Positions 9,985 to 21,907 of a stretch of 64,000 nt of DNA are shown in pieces. This DNA comes from Saururus chinensis (lineage: Eukaryota; Streptophyta; Magnoliopsida; Piperales; Saururaceae), in contig CP141147.1 in the NCBI GenBank assembly GCA_035235625.1, forward strand, positions 4,949,001 to 5,013,000. The letters are read 5' to 3'. Each line of letters begins with the position of its first letter. The stretch's first letter is position 1. A program made the position numbers and the translations under genes. Below the pieces are notes generated by a model. It saw only the letters and a program-made list of their open reading frames with translations. It was not told where the DNA came from and did not search any database.

Positions 9985-11345
9985 ATTTCAATACACTCGC
10001 AGAATCAACCTTGAAGCTATCCACTAACACCTCATGTTCCATACCACAGGTGTTTGATGGTTTCTTCTTAGCAATTTCACAGGTGATTGAGATAAATTTA
10101 CTAAATTTTAAATCTATTTAAAAATATGAAGGATTTGAAATTAAATTTCATATCAAATCCATCAGCAGATTCAACCTTAGAGCGATCCACTAACGCCTGA
10201 TATTTCATATCACAGGCATTTAGTGATTTCTCTTCGGGATTTCTACTGTTTTTCAAAACAGATTTTAAACAGAACTTTCAAAATACTCATATTTCATAAT
10301 TGAGTTTCATATAATTACATTGGCGAAATTTACTGCAGAGTTGTCCACTAACACCTCACCTTCTATACCGTGGGTGTTTGATGGTTACTCTGAGGTGGTT
10401 CCACCGCTTTTGAAAACAATTTTATTTTCGAGTTAAAAATATTTTCTAAAACGAGTAATTTGAAATCAAATTTTTATTTCAATACCTTGGTAAAATTAAC
10501 TGTAGAGTTTTCCACTAGCGTCTCATGTCCATAGCATGGGTGGTCGGTGGTTACCCCATGGTAATTCTACCGCCTTTGAAAATAAATTAATTTCTAAATC
10601 AGAAACATTTTCTAAAATGAACAATTTGAAATCAAATTTTATTTCAATACTCGAGTAGAATTAACCATAGAGTTTTCTACTAGCGCCTCATGTCCCATAG
10701 CATGAGCGGTCGGTGGTTACCCCTTGATAATTCTATCGTAGTTGAAAACATATTTGAAATCAAATTTTATTTCAATACCCGAGTAGAATTAACCATAGAG
10801 TTTCCCACTAGCGCTTCATGTCCCATACCATGAGTGGTTGGTGGTTACCCTGTGGTAATTCTACCGTCTTTGAAAAAAATTGAATTTTTGAACCAATCAA
10901 AATCAAATTTGATTTAAATACTGAAGTAGAATTAACCATAGAGTTTTCCACGAGCACTTCATGTCCCATAGCATGAGCGGTCGGTGGTTACCCCTTGGTA
11001 ATTCTACCGCTTTTGAAAATAAATTAATTTCAGAATCAAAAATATTTTCTAAAATGAACAATTCAAAATCAAAATTTCATTTCAATACACTGGTAGAATT
11101 AACTGTAGAGTTTTCCACTCGCGCCTCATGTCTCGTACCATGAGAGGTTGGTGGTTACACCATAGTAATTCTATCACCTTTGAAGACAAATTAATTCTGA
11201 ATCAAAAATATTTTCTAAAACGAACAATTCGAAATCAAATTTTCATTTCAATATACTGGTAGAATTAGCCGTAGAGTTTTCCACTTGCGCCTTATGTCTC
11301 ATACCACGAGCGGTCGGTGGTTACCCAATGGTAATTCTATTGTGG
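9985..11345. repeat. Tandem array of hairpin-forming units, copy 1
   Basis: About nine imperfect units, roughly 125-175 bp apart. Each has the pattern GTAGAATTAACC ... CCACTAGCGCCTCATG ... CATGAGCGGTCGGTGG ... GGTAATTCTAC. Outer and inner segments are inverted complements, so every unit can fold into a stem-loop. Unit starts are near 9990, 10158, 10315, 10489, 10654, 10780, 10926, 11092 and 11259. AAATCAAATTTTCATTTCAATAC-like AT-rich linkers separate them. The small frame at 10961-11143 is an artefact. Function unknown. Confidence 0.7.
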
Positions 11346-11980
11346 TTTAAAACACATTAAAATCAAAGTTACAGAAAATAATAAAAAAAATGTAACGAAT
11401 CCAAAACAAAATTTTCGATCGAGTCAAATTTAAAATTCGTAAAATCAAGATTTCAGGTTAAATCCAAAGCCACACGTGTAAAACAAAATTTCAATTGATT
11501 CTCGATAGAAAATTGAAATTTGGAGAAATTCAAATCCGTCTTAAATTTGATGCAACATATGCAGAATGGAATTCTAAATTAAATCTAAATAAGCTTATTC
11601 AGAAAAGAATTTTTAAATAACTTACGATTAAAATTTAAAATTCATAAAATTCAGAATTCATATAAATCCCGATGTCACATATACAAAATGTAAAGTTCAA
11701 AAGCAAAGTTCATATTATATTTAATTAAAAAGTTAAACATGATGCAACACATAGCAATAAAAATCTCAAATAATTCTTTGGTTAAATTTCATACTAAATT
11801 AGATGCAATATATTCAAAGCAAAAATTCCAAATCAATTTGAATTTAAAATCGACATCTATAAAGTCTAAGCTTGTCATCAATCAGATACACATACACATC
11901 AATTAGATACACATACACACAATTAGATACACATACACAGGATAAAACTTTAAAATTACTTCTAATCCTTCTTATAAAAA

Positions 11981-12090
11981 GAACCGTGGCCAGTTTGACT
12001 TTTTAATGGATGAATAATTAATGGCATCCGAGGCCATTTGCCATATCCGGATGAAAATGCCTTCCATTATTGGCCTCTATTTGGATGAAA
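11981..12090 (+). repeat. Left inverted arm of the gene-capturing element
   Basis: Inverted partner of 17,690-17,923. Compared with that arm, the central stretch between GAATAA and ATTAATGGCATCC is missing. It abuts the broken end of LTR copy 1 at about 11,975. Confidence 0.55.
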
Positions 12091-12588
12091 ATGCCCTCTA
12101 TTTCGTACTCGTTTTGATGTTAATTTTGTAAATTCCATGGGTATATCTGCATGAGATGTAAATATTTAATGCTGATTAATGAGAATGACAAAACTAACCT
12201 TGATACTTATGTTTTGGTTTGGTATAATGGTGTTCGTAATTAGGAAAAAAATTTTGGATAGTTTTGGCATTGACGCCATTATTGGTTATAAAAAATTAAT
12301 TAGATATGTATGGGCTTTGATTAATTTGGCAAGTTCGTCTAATTAATGGCAAATTAATAGATTCCAATTTAGCTTAGATGGGCCGTTGGGTTTAATTTAA
12401 GAACGGAGAGCGTTGATTGCCTTTTCAAATTCCTTTTGTTCATACACCTGGTTGTGCGTGTATTTTAAACTCCTTCCAGTTTGATCGGAGTTTTTAATGT
12501 GACTATTGAGATCCAGCGAGATGCATTGCTCTCATGGTTCGGTGTTTGGGTGTTTAGGACCAATGGACACCTGTACCTCTCTCCCAGT

Positions 12589-12800
12589 TCATTCATCAAA
12601 TGAGGTGGCAACGATGGCGGACAGGCAGAAGTCGGAGACCTTGAGGTCACCATGCTCGTCGAGCAGCAGGTTCTCGGGCTTGAGGTCGAGGTGAAAGACG
12701 CCATGGGAGTGGCAGTATCCGACGACGGAGATGAGTTGCTGGAAAGTAGCGGCGGCAGAGGTCCTCGGGGAGGCGACCGGTGCAGGTGACGCGAGAGAAG
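12589..12800 (-). pseudogene. CBL-interacting protein kinase (CIPK/SnRK3) catalytic-domain fragment
   Basis: The minus strand encodes a piece of a plant Ser/Thr kinase: [12 protein letters not shown], then [32 protein letters not shown] and [10 protein letters not shown], ending in a stop at 12,589-12,591. This covers kinase subdomains V to VII only, far short of the roughly 430-450 residues of a full CIPK. An extra C in the codons between YF and QQL breaks the frame. The catalytic-loop HRD is HLD and the metal-binding DFG is DFC, so activity would be lost even in frame. It is a GC-rich island in AT-rich DNA, as expected for captured exon sequence. CIPK is favoured over other CAMK-like kinases by the [23 protein letters not shown] pattern. 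Confidence 0.72.
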
Positions 12801-13429
12801 AGTCAGGTCTATTTCATCTCCCTCCCCAGCATTCCGGCCGTCGAAGACACTGCCGTCGGAGCCGGTGAAGTCACTTCTATCGGAGCTATTTGTATAGTGG
12901 ACTTCTTTCCCCCTCTTTGGCCGCCGATTTCCATTCTGTTCATCGGCAGCTTGCCCAGCGCCGCCCTTCTGCGAATCAAAACATCATTGACCACCGCCTC
13001 CGAACTGATCTACTTTTGTGAACCAGGTAACACCATTTTCTTCTATCCTTTTCTTCTCTTCTTGTTTGATTTCGTCTTCTCTTCTTGATCGCATACTTTG
13101 CTGAATTTTTTGGCCCTGCATTTTGATTAGGGCGATTCCTATGTAAAAAAAGATTTTTACTGATTTCGCAGACTGCAAGTATGGCAATCACCCAACTCTT
13201 TTTCATCCAATCCACCCCATTGCTCTCCAAGTTGGGTGAAAACTGAAAACTTGGTTCTCTTGATTTTCTGTTTGCCTCTTGATATGTCTTCTATTTTGCC
13301 TTCGTTGATTGGATCAGTAAATGATGGTGATCTAAAGTTCTGAGAATTGGTTATTTGGAGTTATTATCTTCTTATTCACTGCTTGTATAGATTCTGGCCT
13401 GACGGAAATTGGTGTGCACGATGCTGTAG

Positions 13430-13579
13430 GTTCTGTTATCTGTGATTGACGAGCTTAAGGAGTCGGGAGATGGATACTATGTGGTGGTTGGAGGCATTAC
13501 TCCCACGCCTCTTGGTGAAGGAAAGTCTACTACAACTGTTGGGCTTTGTCAGGCTTTAGGTGCTTTCCTCGATAAGAAG
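13430..13579 (+). pseudogene. Formate-tetrahydrofolate ligase (10-formyl-THF synthetase), single captured exon
   Basis: A 150-bp exon with an AG acceptor at 13,428-13,429 and a GT donor at 13,580. It encodes 50 residues without interruption: [34 protein letters not shown], then [25 protein letters not shown] is the P-loop-like ATP-binding motif of formate-THF ligase, which makes 10-formyl-THF from formate, ATP and THF in one-carbon metabolism. The full enzyme has about 630 residues. No neighbouring exon is recognisable on either side, so this is an isolated fragment inside the element at 11,981-17,923. Reading runs past the donor to a stop at about 13,631. Family identification is strong; function of the fragment is unlikely. 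Confidence 0.85.
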
Positions 13580-14596
13580 GTGTGCTTAGTTATCGATGAA
13601 CTTGACGCTTATTTAATTTTTTTCCCCCTTTGACGAGCCGTTTATATATAGTGGAAGTTTGATTTGTATGCTGTATATAGTCCTGGTTGATTTGGCATTA
13701 TTAGATGAGGGGAAGAAATATTACTAGATAAGAAGGTCAAATCTGGAAGAAGACCTTGATTTAACTCCCACAATTCGACCTTAGAACAATTTTTGGGCTT
13801 CACTTGCCGTTTTTCACTACTGTTTTTGTCATTTATTTCTGTCAGTTTATATGAAAGTAAGTGCCTCTAGCAAAATGATCAAAGAGGGGCATCATTTGCA
13901 AACCTGTTTTTACTTAAAAAAGGAAGAATTGTGTGAATAAACTTACATGGATACAGGTGCGGGGAGACAGCCTAAATACTTGAGCCCTGTCATGTTGTAC
14001 CTCATTTTAAACTCTTTCAGATCTCATTTGCTTATAACGGACGTGAAAATTCTAAACTTGTTATAGGAAAAATGAATACGACCTATTCCTATAACTATGT
14101 TGCAATTTCAAAGCCTTACAAGATCCTAAGTTGTAGGTGACCAACTTGAAATGAATGTCAGGACACGAGTGAAGTGATCTTCTTGTAGGTGTCTTTCTTG
14201 GTCTACATGCATTTAGGACACCTATGCAAGCTTTTCTTGTCTTTCTTGACTGAGAAAGTTTGCGTGATACATTTATTTATTTAATCAATAATATGAATGA
14301 CACAATTACAATTTTTCTGTGGAACTTGTAGATAATGGGTCAAGCATCTGCTTTCTTTATTATCTAGGAGAGAGATATATTATGACCTTTGTTTTCTAAT
14401 CATTATGCCAACTATGGAATTGCTCTTCAAATGAAGAGAGGTAGAGTATGTGTAACTGGGTGTGCTAATGTTTGAATGCTTTAACTTAATCATGATCCTG
14501 TATCAACATGGAGTCTCTCTCTCTCTCTCTCTCTTCTCTCTCTTTTCTCTCTCTCACGCACACACAACCCACTCGCTATTAATCACGATGCATGAT

Positions 14597-14905
14597 TAAT
14601 GTGTCCACAGGAATTTGATTGGTGTGTCTGTTATTCATGATTATTGTTTTTTTTGAATGCTAAAGTTGGGTGTTTGGGGCTGCAGGTTGATGTGAATGGA
14701 TGGTTGGAAGCGTTTGCTACTCATCTCCAGATCGGAGACCTAGCTTCCACGGCCATGAAGAACGAGACCACTGCATAGTTATCATTTATACTTTTACTTT
14801 TTTCTGTTATGTGGATTCATTGTGCCATGTTGTATGTGGATTCTTAGAAGATTATGCCTGGAAAGTGTTGTTTGTTGCTAGATAAATCATGTCAATACGA
14901 TCTAT
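14597..14905 (+). repeat. Direct repeat A carrying a TTL-like exon
   Basis: About 300 bp, beginning TAATGTGTCCACAGGAATTTG, duplicated at 15,187-15,498 with high similarity. It contains the captured exon at 14,687 with about 90 bp of upstream intron-like sequence and similar downstream sequence (GTTGTTTGTTGCTAGATAAATC). Confidence 0.7.
14687..14779 (+). pseudogene. Transthyretin-like / OHCU decarboxylase exon fragment, copy A
   Basis: After an acceptor (CTGCAG at 14,681-14,686) the frame reads VDVNGWLEAFATHLQIGD and LASTAMKNETTA, then a stop. WLEAF.(A/T)H(P).QIG is the active-site segment of 2-oxo-4-hydroxy-4-carboxy-5-ureidoimidazoline decarboxylase, the N-terminal domain of plant transthyretin-like proteins that convert uric-acid breakdown products to allantoin. 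The usual HPQIG is HLQIG here. Only about 30 of some 310-330 residues are present. Family call rests on this one motif. Confidence 0.6.
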
Positions 14906-15186
14906 TTATTTGCATAGAGCTTGGGCTGCAGTTGGGAGAAAATGACGTTGTGAAATATAAATTCTCCAGTGAAAAGTACTTGATGATAATGTAGCTCATT
15001 GATGGATTGGAGCTTTGGTATTGTTTCGTTATTATTTTTGATAGCTTGAGTGCCCAGTACGATTAGAAATGACCTGCATCAAAATTTTGTGATTCACACT
15101 TCTTCTGTTGTCATGAATGCTGCCTGTTTTAAATATTGGATCATAAAAATGGTCGTGGTATTACTTCAATTATTGAAAATTTTAAC

Positions 15187-15498
15187 TAATGTGTCCACAG
15201 GAATTTGATTGGTGTGCCCTTTATTCATGATTATTGTTTTTTTATTATCCTAGAGTTGGGTGTTTGGGGCTCCAGGTTGATGTGAATAGATGGTTGGAAG
15301 TGTTTGTTGCCCATCCCCAGATCGGAGACTTAGCTTTTGTGGCAAAAAGAATGAGACCATTTCACGGGTATCCTTTATACTTCTGCTTTTTCTATTCTGC
15401 CAATTCATTGTGCCATGTTGTATGTGGACTATTAGAAGTTTATACTGGGAAAGTGTTGTTTGTTGCTAGATAAATCGTGTCAATATGATAATCTGTTT
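15187..15498 (+). repeat. Direct repeat B carrying a TTL-like exon
   Basis: Second copy of the 14,597-14,905 segment, about 590 bp downstream in the same orientation. Its left half is nearly identical and its tail diverges after GATAAATCGTGTCAATA. Confidence 0.7.
15276..15365 (+). pseudogene. Transthyretin-like / OHCU decarboxylase exon fragment, copy B
   Basis: Same exon as at 14,687: VDVNRWLEVFVAHPQIGD then LAFVAKRMRPFHG. It keeps the catalytic-type HPQIG that copy A has changed, but after GDLA it shifts frame relative to copy A (FVAKR against STAMK). Open reading continues without further resemblance to 15,473. It is a duplicated, decayed fragment. Confidence 0.55.
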
Positions 15499-15499
15499 G

Positions 15500-17685
15500 A
15501 TCAATTTACTTGCTCTTCAGAATAGAAGAAAGTTGTAAACTTAACATTATATGTCTATGTTCTTAATAGCCAGTGGTGTTTTTTTCTATAATGCGACTGT
15601 TGTAAAGGTGGTGAAAATATAAATTGGAATTCGGAGACACAAAGAAGCTCAGCTGCTGTTTTGCCAATCTGATTGAAGCCATCATCATTTCACAATGTAG
15701 ACTCTGTTGGAGGGTGTGTCAATTTCCAAGTTCAAGTTACTGGGGATGTCTTCATTTAGAGGTCTTTTGGTTTTCCCTTTTAATGTCAAAATTTTTGGCT
15801 ATATTATTGTGTGTGTGTGTGTGTATATATATATTTAAGTGGAAAAATTATTGGGTACTACGAGTAATATGGCATAGAGAGCTATATTTTATAAGTCTAA
15901 TTTTGTAGATAGGAGTGTGTTGTAAATATAAGATGCAAATGTACAATCAATGTTTTACAATTATACCCTCATTGTCGGCTTCTGTTAATCTTAAGTATGA
16001 AATCATCTTTTTGAATCTACCCGGTTGTGGAAAGCATTGTAGAAGTGGATAAACATTTCACAACGAAACTTACATGTGAGGTGTTATAGCATGTTTATAA
16101 AGTACAAAGTATACCCCTGAATCAGTCCTCTATGTTTGTTTGCTATCTTAAAATTTTTGAACAGTTTTATGTTTGTAGTTCTTTTAGAGTTGTTAAAGAG
16201 CACAACTATGCGAAGTGAGAGTTGAAAAAATCAAAAGATGCCAAGATGGTTGAAGCTACCTTACATTCAGGGAAAATGATGCTACATGGTGAGGCTACCT
16301 TCTTAAAAATGCTTAATATATTCTACAGCCATAGAGCCTTAAGATTAGTTTATATACACATGTTTCGTACTCTATTTGAGAAAATAGAGCTTATAATACA
16401 AAACTAAGTATTTTGCCAAATAAACTTTTAATTTTAGGATATATTTTTCTCAATCAAGTATGTTAACTTACATTACTTAATGTTAGTCATAAATGCTCTA
16501 CCAAAATTTACAACCGCACAAATTGTGGTCCTTGAAAATATGGTCATAAGGTAATTAACTCAAGTAGGAAAACTGATATGGACCCTTTCTATACATATCA
16601 CAATCAATTGCCTAGAGTTTGGTTTTCTTAAACTATCACATATAGATAAGTTTTTTGGGATTATAGAAGGTTCTTGTTCGTTTCTCAAGAATGTCTTATT
16701 ATTCTTTTTCTTCTTAATTGTTCATTATCTGTCTTTAGAACTTCTCTCATATTCCATTGAATTCGCCTATATATGGTTAGCATATTTTTTTTAACCTCTA
16801 GAATCATAACTATCTTTATCTAATGTTAGCCTTTGATTCTTGCTTGAGTAGTTCGGTTGTTGCTTCACTATAGTGGATACATATTAAGAAGGTATGCATA
16901 AAATCTAGATAGATATTTCTTATTGTGGTTTATAGTCTTTGTGGTAATTTTCAATTATATTAAATAAAATTTTATTCTAGGAATTTTATTTCATCAGCTT
17001 TAATGTAAGCTATTATGGAAAGATTTTTTCATTGTCAATAAACTTTGGCACTAGTTGAAGCTTTTTAAATCCTTTTTTAACAAAAAAAAAAGTAACCACA
17101 TGGGAACATATTTGCATCAGTCAGTCTCTACCATTGGTACATTTTTTTTTCTTTCACCAATATGATCTATATTTGTCTTGTCCGTTCCATCTTGTTTGGA
17201 CAGATTTCTGAATTTGAGCACATATCTATCTTTATCTAGCCATTGTCCTTTGAGGGTTTGTAAATTTAAATTAAATGCACACTTTATCACTATTGTTCCT
17301 GGTGAAAAGTAAATCATGTCACATTTGGAATAAGTTAAGCTTGCTTTCTTGCTAGCAAAATTATTACTTCTGTTGTAAGCTATTTCCTTAGGCAACCTTT
17401 TACCTACTATTCTTACAATTGCTTTTCGCCTTCCCTATTTTTTTTATGCATATGTTGGACAGATTTTCTTTGTATAGCTCTGGCGGGAGTTGCTACAGAG
17501 TACCTAAAGCCTGACAAAGCCCATCACAGAGGGGAGGGAGAGAGATCATAGAGTCTGCAGACGCAACTTGTGCTGGTTTAGTTTCTTCTTCTATGTTTTG
17601 TAATAATATGACTTGTCTTTTTGTGGATGGAAGGGGATGCAGGCAACCTGCTTTCAAGGCGGTCTTCGAATGGACAGCCTTGAAA
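15500..17685. other. Interior of the gene-capturing element, nothing further recognised
   Basis: AT-rich sequence with a short GT/TA microsatellite at 15,809-15,835. A GC-richer patch at 17,460-17,680 looks like exon or 3'-UTR sequence (a short frame with ATEYLKPDKAHH) but I do not recognise a family. Confidence 0.4.
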
Positions 17686-17689
17686 TAGA

Positions 17690-17923
17690 GGCCAATGAAT
17701 GGAGGGTATTTTCGTCCAAATAGAGGTCAATAATGGAGGACATTTTCATCCGTATATGGCAAAAAGACTCGGATGCCATTAATTTTAGCCCTACGTTCCC
17801 GGAATGCCCCTATAAATTACATAAAATTTCATAGAAAGTAAACTACATAAGCATGCAATTACTCACTCATTCGTGACTAAAATTGTTATTCGTCCATTGA
17901 AAAGTCAAACTAGCCGCGGCCCT
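17690..17923 (-). repeat. Right inverted arm of the gene-capturing element
   Basis: Reverse-complement partner of 11,981-12,090, in two matching blocks (17,690-17,795 and 17,880-17,923) separated by about 85-120 bp absent from the left arm. An internal end at about 17,795 (reverse-complement GGGCTAAAATTAATGG) may be the true transposon tip. Confidence 0.55.
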
Positions 17924-19110
17924 TGTGTATGGCTCCAACGCTTTTCGTAGATGCTTTATATTGAACCATGTTTTTGGTTGATTTTTTTTCTTTCATAAAT
18001 GTATAGTTTTTATTGAGATTATGAGAGAACTATTATTTTCTGTTTGTATTTGAATTTGTACATCAAATGTTGTGGCTGTTACTAAAAGTTTTTCAAGGAT
18101 GTTGAATTTGTACATCAAATTTTTCTGTTTGTTTTATCTATTAGATTCGTAGAATCTAAATAAGAGTCCTTTTCGGTGACGGGCTTGGAATTTGTTTGTT
18201 TGTTTATCAATTTTTTTATTTACGTACTAAATTGTCTTATAAAGTTATGCATTGGAGGGTATGATACAATGGTTATGCTACATGAAACTTTGTTGAGTGG
18301 ACTGGGTGAGAGAGTCTGCCTTTGTAGTCATACTTTTAAGAAGATGCGTGTTGTGATTTTGTGATTCGGTGGTGAAGATTAATATTTGATATAATTTGTT
18401 ATTAGTGAATTCACTTTATTTTTTCTTTTTATTATCTTTCCTTTTTTATCATTACTGACACTTGCCTTCAAATACCATAATACTGATATTCTTTGTTGGT
18501 TGTTTGAAATGGTGTTAAATATTTGTGCTTACCATATCCTTATTATGAACATGTTTAGTTTGTACGTGTTAGTTGTTCATCCATTGTCATGTTTGTTTTC
18601 GTTTTAACCGTCTGTTTATGTTCCTGCATATAATCTCATAGGTTGATTACATAGGGGTTACATTGCGACTTCTATGATTGATAATTGTGGATGGTGGATA
18701 GTTTGGATCTGACCGTACTTTGTTACTCGCTCAATGGGAACTTGATTAGTCGATCCAGCTAGACGTCTTTTTTTACTGTTATATCGGGAGGTACTCCACG
18801 TATTGATTAACGTAAAACAGATAGTGGATTTGCTTCTGTCTTTTGTTGATTCTTTTTCTATTTAGGCATTTATGTTATCTTAGTTATTGTTTCCAAGTGT
18901 ATCATAAAGTACATTGATGCGTGAGCTTTTTGGATGGCACTAAACAAACTTGAGACAACCCATTAGTATAAAATGAATAATGAAATTTGGCCAATTGTAT
19001 TCCATTAGGCAGTTGAAATTTGTGATTAATTAAACTTTACTTTCTACATTAGCGTAAAGTAGTGTCTTGTTGGTAATGCTATTTATTCGATGCGGGTTAT
19101 CGTGGATGGG
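17924..19110. other. Intergenic, nothing recognised
   Basis: AT-rich sequence. Short frames (for example 18,176-18,364) have no family resemblance. Confidence 0.5.
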
Positions 19111-19117
19111 ACTCATA

Positions 19118-19735
19118 CAGAGTTACTTTATATGTGATATGTTACACAGCTCACATATGCAAGCCTTAGCGCAAATGTTAGAAATGCATAATGATTACTG
19201 TACTCAACATGTTCCAATTTATTGGGCGCAGTGACATGGCTGAACTCAACTAGCTTAGAGGTCCTGGAGGTCTAATGGCGGGTATTATCTGTATGGTCTT
19301 TGTATCATTCATTTCGTTAAAGCTTGGTGACTGACACTGAAAAGAAGCCCTTAATGACTTAGGGTTACTTTATATGTGATATTTTATATGGCTCACATGC
19401 GCGCACCTTCAAGGCTTGCAGCAAATGTAAGAAATGCAGTACGATTCTTGTTGACGACATCTTGTTCTGAATTGTTGGGCATAGTGATATGTGTTTTGGG
19501 TCGTGGTTTGTTTCAGGACGTCTAGGGGAAAAAATTTATAGACGTCTGTAAACACGACCCTTCAAGTCTTGCCGCAGATGTAAGAAATGCAAGGCTCGCG
19601 TGCGCGCACCTTCAGGCCTTGCCGCAAATGTAAGAAATGCAGTATAATTTTGTTGTCGATGTCTTGTTCCAAATTGTTGGGCACAGTGATATGTGTTTTG
19701 GGTCGTAGTTTTGTTTCAGGAAGTCTTTAAATTTT
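19118..19735. repeat. Three diverged direct repeats
   Basis: Units at about 19,118-19,240, 19,362-19,530 and 19,590-19,735 share GCAAATGTAAGAAATGCAGTA, TGTTGGGCA(C/T)AGTGATATG and TTTGTTTCAGGA-like words. Units two and three are more alike. The content is non-coding. Confidence 0.6.
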
Positions 19736-20880
19736 CCCTCATGCAAACTCAAGATTGATACAGTTGATTTATTAAACAAATGTACATACAAGACTGCAAC
19801 CCTAAGGACTAGAGCCTTCTTATGGGCATGGCGTGGCAGGTATGTAGGTCAGAGTTGTATTGCTGTGGAGCTCTATCTGATTTTTCCCTATATATGTCGA
19901 CTGCTTTTTAGAACTATGTTAGTGAGGTATATCTGTAACTAATTTGGACTACACATATATAAATATATGTGTATATATTATTGTATTAAAACATGTTTTC
20001 CTTCATTAGTGTGGTTATATTATAGCATGTTCAAGAACCGTATATTGCTTGCTGATCCTGGTTTCAGGATAGGTAGGAATTCGTATATTTGGTGGAATAA
20101 TTATATGGAGAAACCATATAATTTCATAAGGAAATCTCTATTTGAATATCACTTGTTTAAATTTTGAATTTCACATGTCGAAAGATAAGCTTGATTCTTC
20201 TGTTAAATTTCTCTTTGAAGATATTAAAGTCATGGTATCCAATTACTCAATATTCGGGTAACCATACTTTTAAAATTTTAAAATGAATTATTATATCAAT
20301 TAATCTTTGCTTATAGAGGTTGTGTCATACAATTTGTTGTTAAAATGTTGTTCACATAATTACTAAGAAATAGATGTGCCCTGCATCACTCCAAAGAGAT
20401 GTACAATAGTCAAGTGTATCAAAATTCAACAAGTTACTACTTTAGTTATTATATTCACAAACGGTCCATTGTCATCTGCATACAATGCAGCATAATTAGG
20501 AAGTTAGAACCCCAACGGTGTTTAATAAGCGAACAATTATTTTTCACATGGTTTCAAACTAACTTAAACATAGGCTTTTGTTTTTTTACCACGCCATACA
20601 ACCATTTTTTTATAATATTTGATTCATTCCAATAGATTGAATGACAGATTGATGGTCGAACTTGAGATGCTAACTTTATCTTTGATGTTGCATGGAAAGT
20701 TTCATACTTATATTTGAACCCCTACGGTTATGACATAGGTTAAGTATCATTATACGGTATGAAGTTATGCCTTATGATAAGTAGGTGTTCACGTGTATAA
20801 TATTATAAAAACTTATTAAAAATATATGAATTAGTTCATGTTTCGTGATATGATTGACATAGATATAATTTTGTTTAGTT

Positions 20881-21328
20881 ATACAAAGCGTACTTTTTTA
20901 ATTGGCATTATTATGGGGATATGTTTATGATTTATGCTCCAGATTCTATATGTTCAAATTCGATTTAGTTTCCATAATTTAGTATGTGCGTGAGTTTGAG
21001 GCTGTGGGTATATTAGGCATCCTTCATTCATATGTTATCAAAATTGATTTAGTTCCATGATTTTGGTACGTAATATGTGGGAAAATATGTTTGCTTAAGG
21101 TAACACTATGTACTTTATTTATTGGCGTACTTATGGAGATACATTCATGATTTATTCTCTGGAATCTATTTGTTCAAATTGGATTTAGTTTCCATAATTT
21201 AGTGTGTGACGTGATTTTGAGGTTGTGTCTATATTAAGTGTCCTTCATTCCTATCTTTTCAAATTTGATTTATTTGACATGACTTTGGAACGTAATATAT
21301 GATGAAATATGCTTGCTTAAGGTCTAAT
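20881..21328. repeat. Tandem duplication of about 224 bp
   Basis: 20,881-21,104 and 21,105-21,328 align end to end. Shared words include TTGGCATTATTATGG/TTGGCGTACTTATGG, GATTTAGTTTCCATAATTTA and GCTTGCTTAAGGT. Divergence is moderate, so it is not recent. No coding potential is seen. Confidence 0.65.
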
Positions 21329-21907
21329 TAAGTATGTTGCTTATTTAAGTATAACTAGGTGTATTAATTTGGGAATTGGTTCGATTAGCTATGTAACGTG
21401 ATGGGTGGAATAATTTTCTGATTATTCTATAGATGAACATTCCATATTTGGTACTAAACGTATGTGTATAAAACCATGTTAGTATTACATTACTTGGTAA
21501 AGAACCACTTATTTGAATACATCCCACACATATAGATCACCATCTTTGATCAAATGTGTGTTTCTGTTAATTGGTATGTTTATTATTGTTTTTCAATATT
21601 GCTATATAATTCTCTGATATGTGTATGTTGATCGTATACTTATACTCTTGGTTTTTACCTATCCACATGTTAAACTTGCTGATCATATTAAGTTAATTGG
21701 TTTATGTTTACATAAAGAGTTGTCTCCAACGATCAGTGTGAGGGTTGTGGGACCTACAGGGAAGAACCGATCGGTTGGGTGAGCAGCACTTGTGAGAAAA
21801 CCAAGAAAATCAAAGTTTGAATTGGTTTGTGAGGTTAGGATTTTTTTTTGTTTAATCTTTGAACTTCTTATGAGAATTATTATTATTTCGAGCTTATGAA
21901 TAAATGA

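Larger units (their letters stand above)
8429..11975 (-). mobile_element. Internal region of LTR copy 1 (non-coding)
   Basis: Matches 43,044-45,890 of the better-preserved copy, then ends abruptly at about 11,970 where the gene-capturing element begins. There is no gag, protease, reverse transcriptase, RNase H or integrase on either strand, so the family is non-autonomous (LARD-like). Relative to copy 2 it carries an extra partial duplication (8627-8890 repeated at 9279-9536) and a hAT MITE. Confidence 0.65.
11981..17923 (+). mobile_element. Gene-capturing transposon-like element with inverted terminal arms
   Basis: The left arm (11,981-12,090: CCGTGGCCAGTTTGACTTT, ATTAATGGCATCCGAG, CGGATGAAAATGCC) pairs in inverted orientation with the right arm (17,690-17,923: AAAGTCAAACTAGCCGCGG, CTCGGATGCCATTAATTTTA, ATTTTCATCCGTATATGGC). 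The right arm has about 120 bp extra. Between them are pieces of three unrelated genes: CIPK, formate-THF ligase and a transthyretin-like protein. Long inverted arms around captured gene pieces are typical of Pack-MULEs. I found no convincing target site duplication and no transposase, so the superfamily is inferred. The exact outer ends are uncertain by some tens of bases. Confidence 0.55.

Noticed and set aside
9985..11345. Regularly spaced repeats that might suggest a CRISPR-like array
   Set aside because: Units are imperfect, 125-175 bp apart, palindromic and inside a eukaryotic LTR element duplicated elsewhere; no spacers and no cas genes.
12780..13088. A 102-codon frame ahead of the formate-THF ligase exon
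   Set aside because: No match to the N-terminus of that enzyme and T-rich intron-like end; may be captured leader sequence but not a supportable gene.
17460..17680. Possible last exon of a fourth captured gene
   Set aside because: Short frame with ATEYLKPDKAHH is not recognisable as any family.
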